Of a stretch of 64,000 nt of DNA, positions 10,367 through 23,899 are shown one piece after another. The notes under the pieces were generated by a model. That model was not told where the DNA came from, ran no database searches, and saw nothing but the letters and a program-made list of their open reading frames with translations. The DNA comes from Actinophytocola sp. Lineage in GTDB: Bacteria; Actinomycetota; Actinomycetes; Mycobacteriales; Pseudonocardiaceae. The position numbers were made by a program, and so were the translations under genes. Each line of letters starts with the position of its first letter. The first letter of the stretch is position 1. The DNA is taken from the NCBI GenBank assembly GCA_009377475.1, contig WHTY01000009.1, forward strand, positions 19,562 through 83,561, written 5' to 3'.

Positions 10367-13105
10367 TTACTCGACCGGCTCGTCGATGGAGCGCAGCCTG
10401 CGTGGCCCGCTGTCCGGCCGCGAGGGCGGCTCCCCGACGGCGATGCGCGCACCGATGACCGTGGCGCCATCCGGCGTGGCGATCACCGGGTCCAACTCCA
10501 GCGCCCGCACCTCGGGGATGTCCTCCGACAGCGCGGCGACCCGAAGCACCAGGTCGGACAGCGCGCCGAGGTCGGCGGGCTCGTCACCGGTGTACCCGGC
10601 GAGCAGCGGCGCCATCCTCGGTTCCCGCACCAGGTCGGCGGCGTCGGTGTCGGTCAGCGGCACCGCGCGGTAGGCCCGGTCCCCGATCAGGTCGCCGAGC
10701 ACACCGGACAGCCCGAACGAGACCAGCGACCCGAACGACGGGTCGTCCTGCAGCGTGATCGCGCACGAACTCCCCCTCGGCCCCATGCGCTGCACATACA
10801 CGTCCGGCACTCCGGACATCGCAAGCAGATCGGCGTACGCGGTGCGCACCCCGTCCTCGCTGAGCAGGTCCAGCCGGGAGCCGGACAGGTCGGGCCGCCT
10901 GCTGAGTCGTTGGTCCACCGACTTCACCGCGACCGGGTAGCCAAGCCGGCTGGCCGCGGCCACGGCGTCGTCGGCGGAACTCACCCGTTCGAACGGCACG
11001 ACGTCGATGCCGTAGCAGTTCAGGAGCTCCTGGCACTGCGCGTCGGTGAGCCAGTGGTGAACGTCCTCGCCGTTACCCGGCTCGGCCAGCGCGGCGTGCA
11101 CCACCTGCCCGGCGTGCTCCGGGTGTAGCCCGTCCGGGCGCACGTACGACCCGGTGGGGCGCTGCCGCCATGCGGCGTACCGGATCACCCGCGCCAGCGC
11201 CGTCACCGCCCGCTCCGGGCTGGGATACGACGGGATCGAGCCGAGCGTGGGTGTGCCGTCAGTGCCCTCGTCGCCCTCGTCGGCCGGCACGGCCAGCTCC
11301 TCCGGCACACCCTCCACCGCGAGGAACGTCGACACGATCGGCTTCGCGGCGTGCTGCGCGGCGGCGTTGGCGACCTCACGCACCGCACGCGCGTAGGTGG
11401 TGCCCGCGATCGCCAGCGGCGGCACGAACACCACCACGAGCGCGTCGACGTCCGGGTCGTGCAGCGCGTCGCGGACGGCGGCGGCGAACTCCTCCGGGCC
11501 GGTCTGCGCGCCGACGTCGACCGGGTCGAACGCCAGCGTGAGGCCCTGCGCCATCGCGGTGTCGGCCGCGAGCGCGCCGATCGCCGCCGAGTTGCCGACG
11601 ATGGCCACGCTCGGGCCTTCCGGCAGCGGCTGGTTCGCCAGCAGCAGCGCGGTGTCGAACAGCTGCGCCAGCGAGTCCACCCGGATCACCCCGGCCTGCT
11701 CGAACAGCGCCTGCACGCTGGCCTCGTCGACGTTGGCCGACGTCGCGGCCAGCTCACGGCGCACGGCGTGCCGTCCGGAGCGCACCGCGACGATCGGCTT
11801 GCTGCGCGCGAGCCTGCGCGCCAGCCGCGCGAACTTGCGCGGGTTGCCGAACGACTCGAGATACAGCAGAACGACGTCGGTGTTCGGGTCGGTCTCCCAG
11901 TACTGCAACAGGTCGTTGCCGGAGACGTCGGCGCGGTTGCCCGCCGAGACGAACGTCGACAGCCCGAGCCCGCGCTGCTTGGCGTCGGCGAGGATCGCGA
12001 TGCCCAGCGCGCCGGACTGGCAGAAGAACCCGGTGTTGCCGCGCGGCGGGAGCTGCGGCGCGAGCGAGCCGTTGAACCGCACCGAGGGGTGGGTGTTGAC
12101 GACGCCGAGCGCGTTCGGCCCGACCACGCGCATGCCGTGTGCCCGCGCCTCGCCGACCAGCCGCAGCTCGGCGTGCAGCCCGTGCGGCCCGCTCTCGCCG
12201 AAGCCCGCCGACACGATGACCAGCGCGGACACGCCCTTGGCGAGCGCGCCGTCGAGCACGTCGGCGACCTGCTCGGCTGGCACCGCCACGATCGCGAGAT
12301 CCACCTCGCCGGGGACGTCGACCACGGACGGATACGCCCGCACGCCGCGCACCGACTGGTGCGCCGGGTTGACCGGATAGACGGTGCCCGCGAAGTCGGC
12401 CCCGAGGACGTTGGTCAGCACCGCGTAACCGATCTTGGACGGGTCGCGGGACGCGCCAATGACGGCGACAGCGCGAGGGTGCAGCAGGTTGTGCACGCTG
12501 CGCGCCTCGGCGGCCTGCTCCCGCGCCCGCGCGACCGCGAGGGACTCCTCGGTCGGATCGATGTCGAACTCCAGGTGCAGCGCGCCGTGGTCCAGCTCCT
12601 TGCTGACCTGGTAGCCCGCCTCGGCGAACACCCGCGCCATCGTCCGGTTCTCGGCAAGCACCTCGGCGACGAACCGTTCGATGCCGCACTCGGGCGCGGC
12701 GGCGGCGAGGTGTTCCAACAGGATCGAGCCGAGTCCTCTGCCCTGGTGGGCGTCGGCGACGACGAACGCGACCTCGGCACTCGGGCCATCATCGAGGCGC
12801 TCGTAGCGACCGACGGCGACGATCTCGTCCCCGAGCAGCGCGGCGAAGGCGACCCGGTTGTAGTGGTCAACGACGGAGAACCGCTGCAGGTCGCGTTCCG
12901 GGATGCGCGGGTACGCGCCGAAGTAGCGCAGGTAGCGGGTCTCGTCGGAGAGCTTGCCGTGGAACGCGACGATGGCGTCGGCGTCGTCGGGCACGATCGG
13001 CCGCAGGTGGGCCGTGCGACCGTCGGCGAGCACGACGTCGGCTTCCCACCGGCGCGGGTAGTCGTACGGGTCGCGGGGACCGGCGGCGCTCGGTGCGGTG
13101 GTCAT
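10367..13105 (-). CDS. GNAT / ADP-forming acyl-CoA ligase-like protein acetyltransferase (Pat type)
   Basis: A 912-residue fusion. Residues about 20-175 form a GNAT acetyltransferase with the acetyl-CoA loop QGRGLGSILLEHL. Residues about 200-680 are the CoA-binding and succinyl-CoA-ligase-like domains of NDP-forming acyl-CoA synthetases (AVIGASRDPSKIGYAV). Residues about 690-890 resemble an ATP-grasp domain. Salmonella Pat has the reverse order (ligase-like first, GNAT last); GNAT-first fusions are known in Streptomyces lividans. Such enzymes acetylate a lysine of acyl-CoA synthetases to switch them off. It lies 17 bp after acuC on the same strand, so both are probably one transcript. Whether the ligase part is catalytic or only senses ligands is not visible. 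Confidence 0.85.
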   Translation of the reverse strand: MTTAPSAAGPRDPYDYPRRWEADVVLADGRTAHLRPIVPDDADAIVAFHGKLSDETRYLRYFGAYPRIPERDLQRFSVVDHYNRVAFAALLGDEIVAVGRYERLDDGPSAEVAFVVADAHQGRGLGSILLEHLAAAAPECGIERFVAEVLAENRTMARVFAEAGYQVSKELDHGALHLEFDIDPTEESLAVARAREQAAEARSVHNLLHPRAVAVIGASRDPSKIGYAVLTNVLGADFAGTVYPVNPAHQSVRGVRAYPSVVDVPGEVDLAIVAVPAEQVADVLDGALAKGVSALVIVSAGFGESGPHGLHAELRLVGEARAHGMRVVGPNALGVVNTHPSVRFNGSLAPQLPPRGNTGFFCQSGALGIAILADAKQRGLGLSTFVSAGNRADVSGNDLLQYWETDPNTDVVLLYLESFGNPRKFARLARRLARSKPIVAVRSGRHAVRRELAATSANVDEASVQALFEQAGVIRVDSLAQLFDTALLLANQPLPEGPSVAIVGNSAAIGALAADTAMAQGLTLAFDPVDVGAQTGPEEFAAAVRDALHDPDVDALVVVFVPPLAIAGTTYARAVREVANAAAQHAAKPIVSTFLAVEGVPEELAVPADEGDEGTDGTPTLGSIPSYPSPERAVTALARVIRYAAWRQRPTGSYVRPDGLHPEHAGQVVHAALAEPGNGEDVHHWLTDAQCQELLNCYGIDVVPFERVSSADDAVAAASRLGYPVAVKSVDQRLSRRPDLSGSRLDLLSEDGVRTAYADLLAMSGVPDVYVQRMGPRGSSCAITLQDDPSFGSLVSFGLSGVLGDLIGDRAYRAVPLTDTDAADLVREPRMAPLLAGYTGDEPADLGALSDLVLRVAALSEDIPEVRALELDPVIATPDGATVIGARIAVGEPPSRPDSGPRRLRSIDEPVE

Positions 13106-13122
13106 GGGATCCGTCCCTCGGT

Positions 13123-14304
13123 CTAGTCCCTCGGATCGTCGGGGTCAAGTCCGTGCAGCGGGAATACCGCGCGCCGGGTGCTGGTAATCGCCTCGTCCAC
13201 CCGGTGCTCGGTGTCGCCGCCCCACGGCTGACAGGCCGGGTCGCCGCCGTCCGACAGCGTGGTGGGCAGCGCCAGTTGCGGGGCCGCCGCTCGCACCGCC
13301 CGCAGCCAGCCCTGCGGCATCGGGGTGTCCGGGGCGATGTCCCTGCCGAGCGCGGTCGCCAGCAGGTGCGTCCACGACCTCGGCACCACCGTGACCAGCT
13401 GGTAACCGCCCCCGCCGAGCGCAAGCCACTTGCCCCCGGTGTGACGTGCGGCGAGATCGCGGAGCCGGTGGTAGATGGCGCGGTGACCGTCGACGGTGAG
13501 CGCGAGGTCCGCCAGAGGGTCGTCGCGGTGGGAGTCGACGCCGCACTGGGTGACGAGGATCTGCGGCTGGAACGCGCCGAGCAGCGACGGCACCACGGCG
13601 TCGAACGCCCGCAACCAGCCCGCGTCGGAGGTCATCGGCGGCAGCGCGACGTTCACCGACGTGCCAGGGGCGTGCTCGCCGCCGGTCTCGCTCGGCATCC
13701 CGGTGCCCGGCCAGAGCGTCATCGGATGCTGGTGCAGCGAAACCGTCAGCACCCTGGGGTCGTCGTAGAACGCGGCCTGCACGCCGTCGCCGTGGTGGAC
13801 GTCGGCGTCGAGGTAGGCGATGCGCTCGAAGCCGTTGTCGAGCAGCCAGGAGATGGCGACGGAGCAGTCATTGTAAACGCAGAAACCGGCGGCGGTGTCG
13901 CGCATCGCGTGGTGCAGCCCGCCCGCGATGTTGACCGCGCGGTCGGTAGTGCCTGACGCGATCCGCTGCGCGGCGAGCAGGCTGGAGCCGACGACCAGCG
14001 ACGCTGCCGAGTGCATGTTCTCGAACACCGGGTTGTCGTCGGTGCCGAGCCCGTGGCCGACCTCATAGGGCACGTCGGGGGCGCGTTTGACGGCATCCAG
14101 GTAGTCGGGGCTGTGCGTGCGCAGCAGCTCCGACTCCGGGGCCTGCTCCGGCACAAGCAGCGACACGCCGTCGAGCACGCCGAGCTCGCTGGCGAGCCGG
14201 ATGGTCAGGTCAAGCCGGACCGGGTTGAGCGGATGCGATCCGCCGAGGTCATAGTCGAGCAGCGCCGAGTTCCACACGACTGCGGCATCGGTCGGAATAG
14301 ACAC
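13123..14304 (-). CDS. acuC: acetoin utilization protein AcuC (class I/II deacetylase family)
   Basis: A 393-residue zinc deacetylase of the arginase/HDAC fold. Metal and catalytic motifs are visible: YLDADVHHGDGVQ (Asp and His ligands, tandem His), VTQCGVDSHRDDP and LALGGGGYQL. In Bacillus, AcuC removes the acetyl group that AcuA places on acetyl-CoA synthetase. Here the gene immediately precedes a Pat-type acetyltransferase, so writer and eraser appear co-transcribed. The GTG at 14302-14304 begins VSIPTDAAVVWNSALLDYD, the usual family N-terminus. No strong ribosome site is seen. The frame runs far upstream as antisense of other genes and was trimmed. Confidence 0.9.
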   Translation of the reverse strand: MSIPTDAAVVWNSALLDYDLGGSHPLNPVRLDLTIRLASELGVLDGVSLLVPEQAPESELLRTHSPDYLDAVKRAPDVPYEVGHGLGTDDNPVFENMHSAASLVVGSSLLAAQRIASGTTDRAVNIAGGLHHAMRDTAAGFCVYNDCSVAISWLLDNGFERIAYLDADVHHGDGVQAAFYDDPRVLTVSLHQHPMTLWPGTGMPSETGGEHAPGTSVNVALPPMTSDAGWLRAFDAVVPSLLGAFQPQILVTQCGVDSHRDDPLADLALTVDGHRAIYHRLRDLAARHTGGKWLALGGGGYQLVTVVPRSWTHLLATALGRDIAPDTPMPQGWLRAVRAAAPQLALPTTLSDGGDPACQPWGGDTEHRVDEAITSTRRAVFPLHGLDPDDPRD

Positions 14305-14447
14305 CGTGCCAGGGTATCCGGCGGGTGCCTGCCGCGCCGTGGACCATCGCGCCCGGCGTGGCAGACGTCGTGTGACGACCCTGCCGATATGCCCACATTC
14401 GCGTCCGGTTCGCCCGGTTTCCGTGGGCATTCGCGCAGGGTGGCGTG

Positions 14448-15290
14448 TCAGCCGGGCTCGCTCCCGGTGGCCGCCGGACGCCGCGGGTCGCGGCTCCACT
14501 GCGACCACGACCCGGGATAGAGCGCGGCCGGCTCGCGACGTCCCGCCGCCGCCAGCGCCAGCACCACGGACGACGCCGTGACGCCTGACCCGCAGTACGC
14601 CCCGACGGGACGGTCCTCGGTGACGCCGAAAGCGGCGAACCGGGCGGCGAGGTCGTCGGCGGGCAGCCAGCGACCGTTCGCGCCGACGTGCGCGGCGAAC
14701 GGCGCGTTGACGGCGCCGGGGATGTGGCCCGCGCGGGGATCGACCGGCTCGGTCTCGCCCGCGTAGCGCTCCGGTGCCCGCGCGTCGAGCAGCACGGACT
14801 CGCGGGCGAGCGCGCCCGCCGCGTCGGTGTCCAGCACCGGCATCGCGCCCGGGGTGACCGCGATGTCGCCGGGTTCCGGGTCCGGCGCCTCGGCGGTGAC
14901 CGGCCTGCCCTCCTCGGCCCAGGCGGCGAACCCGCCGTCGAGCACCGCGACGTCGGCGTGCCCCGCCCAGCGCAGCAACCACCAGGCCCGCGCCGCGATA
15001 GAACCGTCGGCGTCGTCGTAGGCGATGACGACGCTGTCGCCGCGCACTCCGGCGGCGCGCAGCGTGCGCTGCAGGTCGGCGGGGTCGGGCAACGGGTGCC
15101 TGCCGCCCTCCCCCGGTGCGGCGGCGAGGTCGTCGTCGATGGAGAGAAACACCGCACCAGGCAGATGTGATTCGGAGTACGATTCGTAGCCGGGAGGACC
15201 GCTCAGCCGCCAGCGCACGTCCAGGACCACCGGCGGTTCCGTCGAAGCGAGGCGTGAGGCGAGTTCTGCGGTGCTGATGAGCGGATGCAT
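14448..15290 (-). CDS. thiosulfate/3-mercaptopyruvate sulfurtransferase
   Basis: A 280-residue two-domain rhodanese. Domain 1 (about 5-125) lacks a catalytic cysteine. Domain 2 (about 150-270) carries the active loop AYCGSGVTASSVVLAL, in which CGSGVTA resembles mercaptopyruvate sulfurtransferases more than classical rhodanese (CRxGx[RT]). It transfers sulfane sulphur to cyanide or thiol acceptors, in the cytoplasm since no signal peptide is seen. The ATG at 15288-15290 gives the family start MHPLISTAELASRL; the frame continues 21 codons upstream without a site. It is divergent from ideR. Confidence 0.88.
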   Translation of the reverse strand: MHPLISTAELASRLASTEPPVVLDVRWRLSGPPGYESYSESHLPGAVFLSIDDDLAAAPGEGGRHPLPDPADLQRTLRAAGVRGDSVVIAYDDADGSIAARAWWLLRWAGHADVAVLDGGFAAWAEEGRPVTAEAPDPEPGDIAVTPGAMPVLDTDAAGALARESVLLDARAPERYAGETEPVDPRAGHIPGAVNAPFAAHVGANGRWLPADDLAARFAAFGVTEDRPVGAYCGSGVTASSVVLALAAAGRREPAALYPGSWSQWSRDPRRPAATGSEPG

Positions 15291-15404
15291 AATGCCGATT
15301 CTTCCGTATTCCCCGATCTTGGCTTGGCGCCGCGCGCATGTTGCCAGCCGCATGCTGGCCGGCCCCGACGACTACCATGAAGACGTGACGAAAGGTTGTG
15401 TTCC

Positions 15405-16103
15405 GTGAATGAGCTGATCGACACCACGGAGATGTACCTGCGCACCATCTTCGAGCTGGAAGAAGAGGGTGTCGTGCCCCTGCGGGCGCGGATCGCGGAA
15501 CGGCTGCAGCAGAGCGGGCCCACCGTGAGCCAGACGGTGGCACGGATGGAGCGCGACAGGCTCGTCGTGGTCGCCGGTGACCGTCATCTGCAGCTCACCG
15601 ACCACGGCAGAGAGCTCGCGGTGGCCGTGATGCGCAAGCACCGGCTCGCCGAGCGCCTGCTGGTGGACGTGATCGGCCTTGAGTGGGAACACGTCCACGC
15701 CGAGGCGTGCCGCTGGGAGCACGTCATGAGCGAGGCGGTCGAACGCAAGCTCGTCGCGCTGCTGGACAACCCGACGACGTCGCCGTACGGCAACCCGATC
15801 CCCGGCCTCGACAAGCTGGGCGTCGGTGACCCGGCGCCGGCCGCCGAGTCCGGGCTGGTGCGCCTCGACGAGTTCGCCCGCTCCGGCGGCGGGTCCGCCG
15901 AGATCCGGCGGATCGCCGAGCACGTGCAGATCGACGAGGGCCTGATGGCTCGGCTGCGGTCGGTGGGCCTGGTACCCGGCGGCACGGTGAACGTCGTGAA
16001 GCCGACGAACGCGAAGGCGTCGGACATCGAGGTCTCGGGTGACGGGAACGCGCTCCAGGTGGACGCCACGGTGCTGCACGCCGTGCTCGCCGTGCCCGCC
16101 TGA
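15405..16103 (+). CDS. ideR: iron-dependent transcriptional repressor IdeR/DtxR
   Basis: A 232-residue DtxR-family repressor, nearly identical in wording to mycobacterial IdeR. The winged helix is 1-73 ([20 protein letters not shown], then [15 protein letters not shown] as recognition helix). The metal-binding and dimer domain follows ([26 protein letters not shown] with the Cys and His ligands, [13 protein letters not shown]). A C-terminal SH3-like domain ends the protein. With Fe(II) bound it represses siderophore genes and activates storage genes. AAAGG 9 nt upstream sets the GTG at 15405. Position after sigB and before galE is shared with Corynebacterium. Confidence 0.95.
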   Translation: MNELIDTTEMYLRTIFELEEEGVVPLRARIAERLQQSGPTVSQTVARMERDRLVVVAGDRHLQLTDHGRELAVAVMRKHRLAERLLVDVIGLEWEHVHAEACRWEHVMSEAVERKLVALLDNPTTSPYGNPIPGLDKLGVGDPAPAAESGLVRLDEFARSGGGSAEIRRIAEHVQIDEGLMARLRSVGLVPGGTVNVVKPTNAKASDIEVSGDGNALQVDATVLHAVLAVPA

Positions 16104-16279
16104 CTGGCCTCCGCTGTCCCGTTCGCCTGTTTGCCGCAACGACGTCCGCTTCCGCAGCACCGCGATTTCCCCCGCCGCTGGTACCACTCGTAGCTAGCGA
16201 AGGGTGCACCTCGCAGGCTCGTCCCGGCGCGGTACGGTCTGCCGATCAGGAGGGCCAGTACGTACCGAAAGGCACGATC

Positions 16280-17254
16280 GTGATCGACAACGAAGGCACC
16301 CGTCAGAAGCTCGTGGTCACCGGCGGGGCGGGGTACATCGGCAGTGTCTGCGCGGCCCGGCTGCTCGAGGCGGGCCACGAGGTGACCGTCGTCGATGACC
16401 TGTCGACCGGGCATCGTGACGCCGTGCCGGACGACGCGCGGTTCATCGAGGGTGACGCCGCCGAGGTCGCGAACACGCTGCTGGCGGATGGCTTCGACGG
16501 CGTGCTGCACTTCGCGGCGAAATCCCTGGTCGGCGAGTCGATGCAGGACCCGAGCACCTACTGGCACGGCAACGCGCTGACCTCGCTGCGGCTGCTCGAC
16601 GCGATGCGCGCCCACGGCACCCCGAAGCTGGTGTTCTCCTCCACCGCCGCCACCTACGGCGAGCCGGAGCAGACCCCGATCGCGGAGTCGGCGCCCACCG
16701 AGCCGACCAACACCTACGGCGCCACGAAGCTGGCGATCGACCACGCCATCACCAGCTACGCCCGCGCGCACGGGCTCGCGGCGGTGAGCCTGCGGTACTT
16801 CAACGTCGCGGGCGCCTACGGCCGCTACGGCGAGCGCCACACCACCGAGACCCACCTGATCCCGATCGTGCTGCAGGTCGCCACCGGCGACCGCGGGCAG
16901 GTGCAGATCTACGGCGACGACTACCCCACCCCGGACGGCACGGCGGTCCGCGACTACATCCACGTGGTCGACCTGGCCGACGCGCACCTGCTCGCGCTGG
17001 CGCACGCCACCCCGGGCGAGCACGCGATCTACAACCTCGGCAACGGCACCGGGTTCTCGGTGAAGCAGGTCATCGACGCCTGCCGCGAGGTCACCGGCCA
17101 CGAGATCCCCGCCGTCGTCGCGCAGCGGCGCGCGGGCGACCCCGCTGTGCTGGTCGCGTCCAGCGAGCGGGCGCAGGCAGAGCTGGGGTGGAAGCCGGAG
17201 CGCGCGGAACTGACCGGCATCGTCGCGGACGCCTGGGAGTTCGCGCAGCGATAG
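16280..17254 (+). CDS. galE: UDP-glucose 4-epimerase
   Basis: A 324-residue extended short-chain dehydrogenase. The NAD-binding motif is [11 protein letters not shown] (residues 12-22), and the catalytic Ser/Thr plus Tyr-x3-Lys are seen in SSTAATYGE and [10 protein letters not shown]. It interconverts UDP-glucose and UDP-galactose, feeding galactan synthesis in the arabinogalactan wall of these bacteria. GAAAGG upstream sets the GTG at 16280, and TACGGT at 16232-16237 is a possible -10. It converges on the DUF4192 gene with a 25-bp gap. Confidence 0.93.
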   Translation: MIDNEGTRQKLVVTGGAGYIGSVCAARLLEAGHEVTVVDDLSTGHRDAVPDDARFIEGDAAEVANTLLADGFDGVLHFAAKSLVGESMQDPSTYWHGNALTSLRLLDAMRAHGTPKLVFSSTAATYGEPEQTPIAESAPTEPTNTYGATKLAIDHAITSYARAHGLAAVSLRYFNVAGAYGRYGERHTTETHLIPIVLQVATGDRGQVQIYGDDYPTPDGTAVRDYIHVVDLADAHLLALAHATPGEHAIYNLGNGTGFSVKQVIDACREVTGHEIPAVVAQRRAGDPAVLVASSERAQAELGWKPERAELTGIVADAWEFAQR

Positions 17255-17279
17255 AGGTTGCGCCACGGACCCCCGCCGC

Positions 17280-18479
17280 TCACGCCGTGTCGCGCAGCGA
17301 CCGCTCCCCCGCACACAGGCCGACGGTGTCGTGGCTGCCGAGCTGGTGCAGTCGATGCGGTGCGAAGCCATGCCGCAATGCCTTGTCCAGCAGCCGGGAG
17401 AGCAGGTGGTCCGGGTCCGCGTCGAGCGCCGCGTCGAAGGCGATCGCAGCCAACGCGCCGTCTCCGCTCATGTAGGCGGCGTACCCGGCGAGGCACGCCG
17501 GGATAGCGCGTTCCGGCGCGGGTAATGCCCGGGTCAGCTCCGCCCACAAGGTGGCAGCGGCGATGGCCAGGTCGGAACTCGGCGGCAGGGCCGTCGCCAG
17601 GCAGGCGTCTCGGATTTCGACGTCTGCCAGGGCGATCGCGAGCGTGGCGAACTGCCGGTCGGAGAGCGGAAGGTCGCCGCGATGGGCGGCGCTGAGCGCG
17701 TCCCGCACTGCGGCGACACGGGTGGCCAACGGCCACACCGCGCTCATGTCCGCGCGCAGGCTCTCGATGAGTTCGGCGCGGCGTGCCACCCGGGGTTCGC
17801 TGTCCGGGGCGAGCAGCGCGGCCAGTTCGGCACGGCTGCCGTAGGTCACGTACCCCCTGCTGGCGAACTCCGCCGCGAGCTGGCTGCTCGCCGGGTCGGG
17901 CATGACGCCGGTGAGTGCCGGGTCGTCGTAGCTGCGGTATCGGGCCTCGGCGGCGAGCTGCGGCACCCAGTACGCCGCGACGTCGGTGGCACCGGTCGCG
18001 TCGAGTTCCCGTCGCAGGGCGGCGACCAGCCGGGCACAGGGCAGCTCGCCGTTGGTGTCGGTCTCCCGAGCACCGCCGGTCGCCCCGTCAGCCTCCTGAG
18101 CGCCGGTCCTTCGGGCGCCGCCCGCCTCCGGCCCATCGTCGCCGCCAGCGTCGTCGCCGCCAGCGTCGTCCTCGCCACCGATGATCACGAGCAGCGCCGA
18201 TGACACGCCGTCGTCCACGAGGGACGCGGTGATGTCGTGCGCCGCGACGTCCATGAGGTGGTCCGGTGGCAGGTCGGCGCGCAGGGTGCGGCTCAGCGGC
18301 GTGCCGTGTGCGGTGCCGCAGAGCAGCACGACCGAGTCGGTCGGATGGAAGCCAAGCAAGTGCGGGATCGCCGCGAGTGTGTCGCCAATGCCGGACAAGG
18401 TGATCGTCGGCGGCTGGCGGTCGGTGGTGTGGGTGCTGGTGTCGTGACCGTCGGTGCGGTCGTCGTCATGCTGAGTCAT
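17280..18479 (-). CDS. DUF4192 domain-containing protein
   Basis: A 399-residue protein with the N-terminal wording typical of DUF4192 (TITLSGIGDTLAAIPHLLGF). An acidic Gly/Asp/Ala-rich insert lies near residues 105-145, encoded by a GC-rich imperfect repeat (GGDDAGGDDG). The C-terminal half is helical and tetratricopeptide-like (CLAGYAAYMSGDGALAAIAFDAALDADP). The family is actinobacterial and functionally uncharacterised. It is also found beside galE and dtxR in corynebacteria. ATG at 18477-18479 is chosen; an in-frame GTG lies 2 codons upstream. Confidence 0.8.
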   Translation of the reverse strand: MTQHDDDRTDGHDTSTHTTDRQPPTITLSGIGDTLAAIPHLLGFHPTDSVVLLCGTAHGTPLSRTLRADLPPDHLMDVAAHDITASLVDDGVSSALLVIIGGEDDAGGDDAGGDDGPEAGGARRTGAQEADGATGGARETDTNGELPCARLVAALRRELDATGATDVAAYWVPQLAAEARYRSYDDPALTGVMPDPASSQLAAEFASRGYVTYGSRAELAALLAPDSEPRVARRAELIESLRADMSAVWPLATRVAAVRDALSAAHRGDLPLSDRQFATLAIALADVEIRDACLATALPPSSDLAIAAATLWAELTRALPAPERAIPACLAGYAAYMSGDGALAAIAFDAALDADPDHLLSRLLDKALRHGFAPHRLHQLGSHDTVGLCAGERSLRDTA

Positions 18480-18591
18480 GCGCACCAGCGTGCTGCCGCT
18501 TCGGCCCCGGCGCGAGAGGCTTCGAAGCCTGTGGATGGAATGCGCGGTGTGGATAACACGGCGCGCTTCCCGGTGCGGTGAGCCGGTGGGC

Positions 18592-19020
18592 TCAGCCTTG
18601 CACGATGTAGGCCTCGAGCTGTTCCTGTGCGTGTTCGAGCTCGTTCATCCTGCTCTTGACGACGTCACCGATGCTCACGATGCCGGCGAGCCGCCCGTTG
18701 AACATGACTGGGACGTGCCGGATCCTGCGTTCTGTCATCAACACCGTGAGGTGGTCCACGCTCTCGTCTGGAGTGCACGTCGACACCTCGGTGGTCATGA
18801 TTTCCGAGACCGGCGCCTGCAACGCGCTCGCGCCGCGTTCGTGGAGCCGCCGGACGATGTCCCGCTCCGACACGATGCCGGCTAGTCCGTCATCTCCCTG
18901 GACGACCATGGCCCCGATGTTGTTCTCGGCGAGTTTCGCGAGCAGTTCCGAGACGGTGGCCGTGGGGGCGATCGTCGCTACCTCGGTGCCCTTATTGCGC
19001 AGTACATCGGCGATCCGCAT
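18592..19020 (-). CDS. CBS-domain pair protein
   Basis: A 142-residue protein made only of two CBS motifs. The first is about 8-65 (TEVATIAPTATVSELLAKLAENNIGAM, ending IVSERDIVRRL); the second is about 72-128 (MTTEVSTCTPDESVDHLTVLMTERRIRHVPV, ending GIVSIGDVVKSRM). Each begins and ends with the usual hydrophobic and Asp pattern. Such stand-alone pairs dimerise and bind adenosine nucleotides, SAM or NAD. They resemble the hypoxic-response CBS proteins of mycobacteria. GGAAGG 7 nt before the ATG at 19018-19020 sets the start. A palindrome at 19067-19078 lies in its promoter region. Confidence 0.88.
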   Translation of the reverse strand: MRIADVLRNKGTEVATIAPTATVSELLAKLAENNIGAMVVQGDDGLAGIVSERDIVRRLHERGASALQAPVSEIMTTEVSTCTPDESVDHLTVLMTERRIRHVPVMFNGRLAGIVSIGDVVKSRMNELEHAQEQLEAYIVQG

Positions 19021-19066
19021 CGAATACCTTCCCACTTGGCGCGACTTGCTTCACAGCAGGTTAACC

Positions 19067-19078
19067 TGTGATCGGCGG
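19067..19078. promoter_or_regulatory. palindromic operator candidate before the CBS gene
   Basis: CAGGTTAACCTG is a perfect 12-bp dyad 47 bp upstream of the CBS gene start. A looser outer repeat, CACAG...CTGTG, partly overlaps it. It contains AGGTTA, like half of an IdeR box, but the middle of the IdeR box is missing, so IdeR binding is doubtful. Confidence 0.4.
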
Positions 19079-19140
19079 GTCGCGGAAGTCACCGGAAGCG
19101 GCACGGTACGACACGAAACGCTGTTTGCGCAGCTCAGGGC

Positions 19141-19168
19141 CGGGAGTGCCGGTGTAGTGGCACCCCCG
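19141..19168 (-). terminator. hairpin downstream of nrdJ
   Basis: CGGG-a-GTGCC pairs with GGCAC-c-CCCG around an 8-nt loop, a 9-bp stem with one internal mismatch, starting 31 nt after the nrdJ stop. No U-tract follows on the minus strand. It would separate nrdJ from the CBS gene on the same strand. Confidence 0.5.
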
Positions 19169-19198
19169 ACCCCGTAGGCGGTCAGGCGGCTGCGGTGG

Positions 19199-23230
<4,032 letters not shown>

Positions 23231-23300
23231 GCCTTCTCCCTCACTGCGGCGTGCGTGACGCCCGCACACCGTTCGCTACCTGCTGTCGTGGTTATCCATG

Positions 23301-23789
23301 TCATTCCGTGCCGCTGTCCACCGTTGGGTTCTCGTCCCCGGCCGTCATCGCCGCCCGCAGATCGGCGATTTCCTTCTCGAAGTCCTCGATCGAGGTGAAG
23401 GCCCGGTAGACGCTCGCGAACCGCAGGTAGGCGACGCCGTCCAGCTCCCGCAGCGGACCGAGGATCGCCAGCCCGACCTCATGGCTCGGGATCTCGGCCA
23501 GCCCCGCCGATCGGATCGACTCCTCGACGCGGTGCGCGAGCTGCTGCAAGTCGTCGTCGTTGACCGGCCGCCCCTGGCACGCGCGCCGCACGCCTCGGAC
23601 GACCTTCTCCCTGCTGAACTGTTCGGTCACACCAGAGCGCTTCACGACGGCCAGCACCATCGTCTCCGATGTCGTGAACCGGCGCCCGCAGCCCGAACAG
23701 GACCTGCGCCGCCGGATCGCCTGTCCGTCATCGACCTCCCGGGAGTCGACGACACGCGAATCCGCGTTCCGGCAGAACGGACACCGCAT
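23301..23789 (-). CDS. nrdR: transcriptional repressor NrdR
   Basis: A 162-residue regulator. A zinc ribbon at the N-terminus ([17 protein letters not shown], then CSGCGRRF) supplies four cysteines and is followed by an ATP-cone (about 48-138, [24 protein letters not shown]). It senses ATP/dATP and represses ribonucleotide reductase genes by binding paired NrdR boxes. The ATG at 23787-23789 is preferred; an in-frame GTG 4 codons upstream is too close to the GGGAAAG site. It heads the nrdR-nrdJ unit. Confidence 0.95.
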   Translation of the reverse strand: MRCPFCRNADSRVVDSREVDDGQAIRRRRSCSGCGRRFTTSETMVLAVVKRSGVTEQFSREKVVRGVRRACQGRPVNDDDLQQLAHRVEESIRSAGLAEIPSHEVGLAILGPLRELDGVAYLRFASVYRAFTSIEDFEKEIADLRAAMTAGDENPTVDSGTE

Positions 23790-23899
23790 GTGTTTCGCCA
23801 CCTTTCCCGGGCACGACGATCCCTACCACCGGGCTACCACTCGCACGCACAGCACTGGCGGTCGATCCCCTGGCTTCCTCGTGGACCACCGCTGCCGCG

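Noticed and set aside
11351..13126. 591-codon open frame on the plus strand antisense to the acetyltransferase gene
   Set aside because: It is the high-GC shadow of the minus-strand gene. It is very rich in Arg, Gly, Val and His and shows no domain or ribosome site.
19067..19078. IdeR iron box before the CBS gene
   Set aside because: The full 19-bp TTAGGTTAG-x-CTAACCTAA form is absent; only a 12-bp dyad remains.
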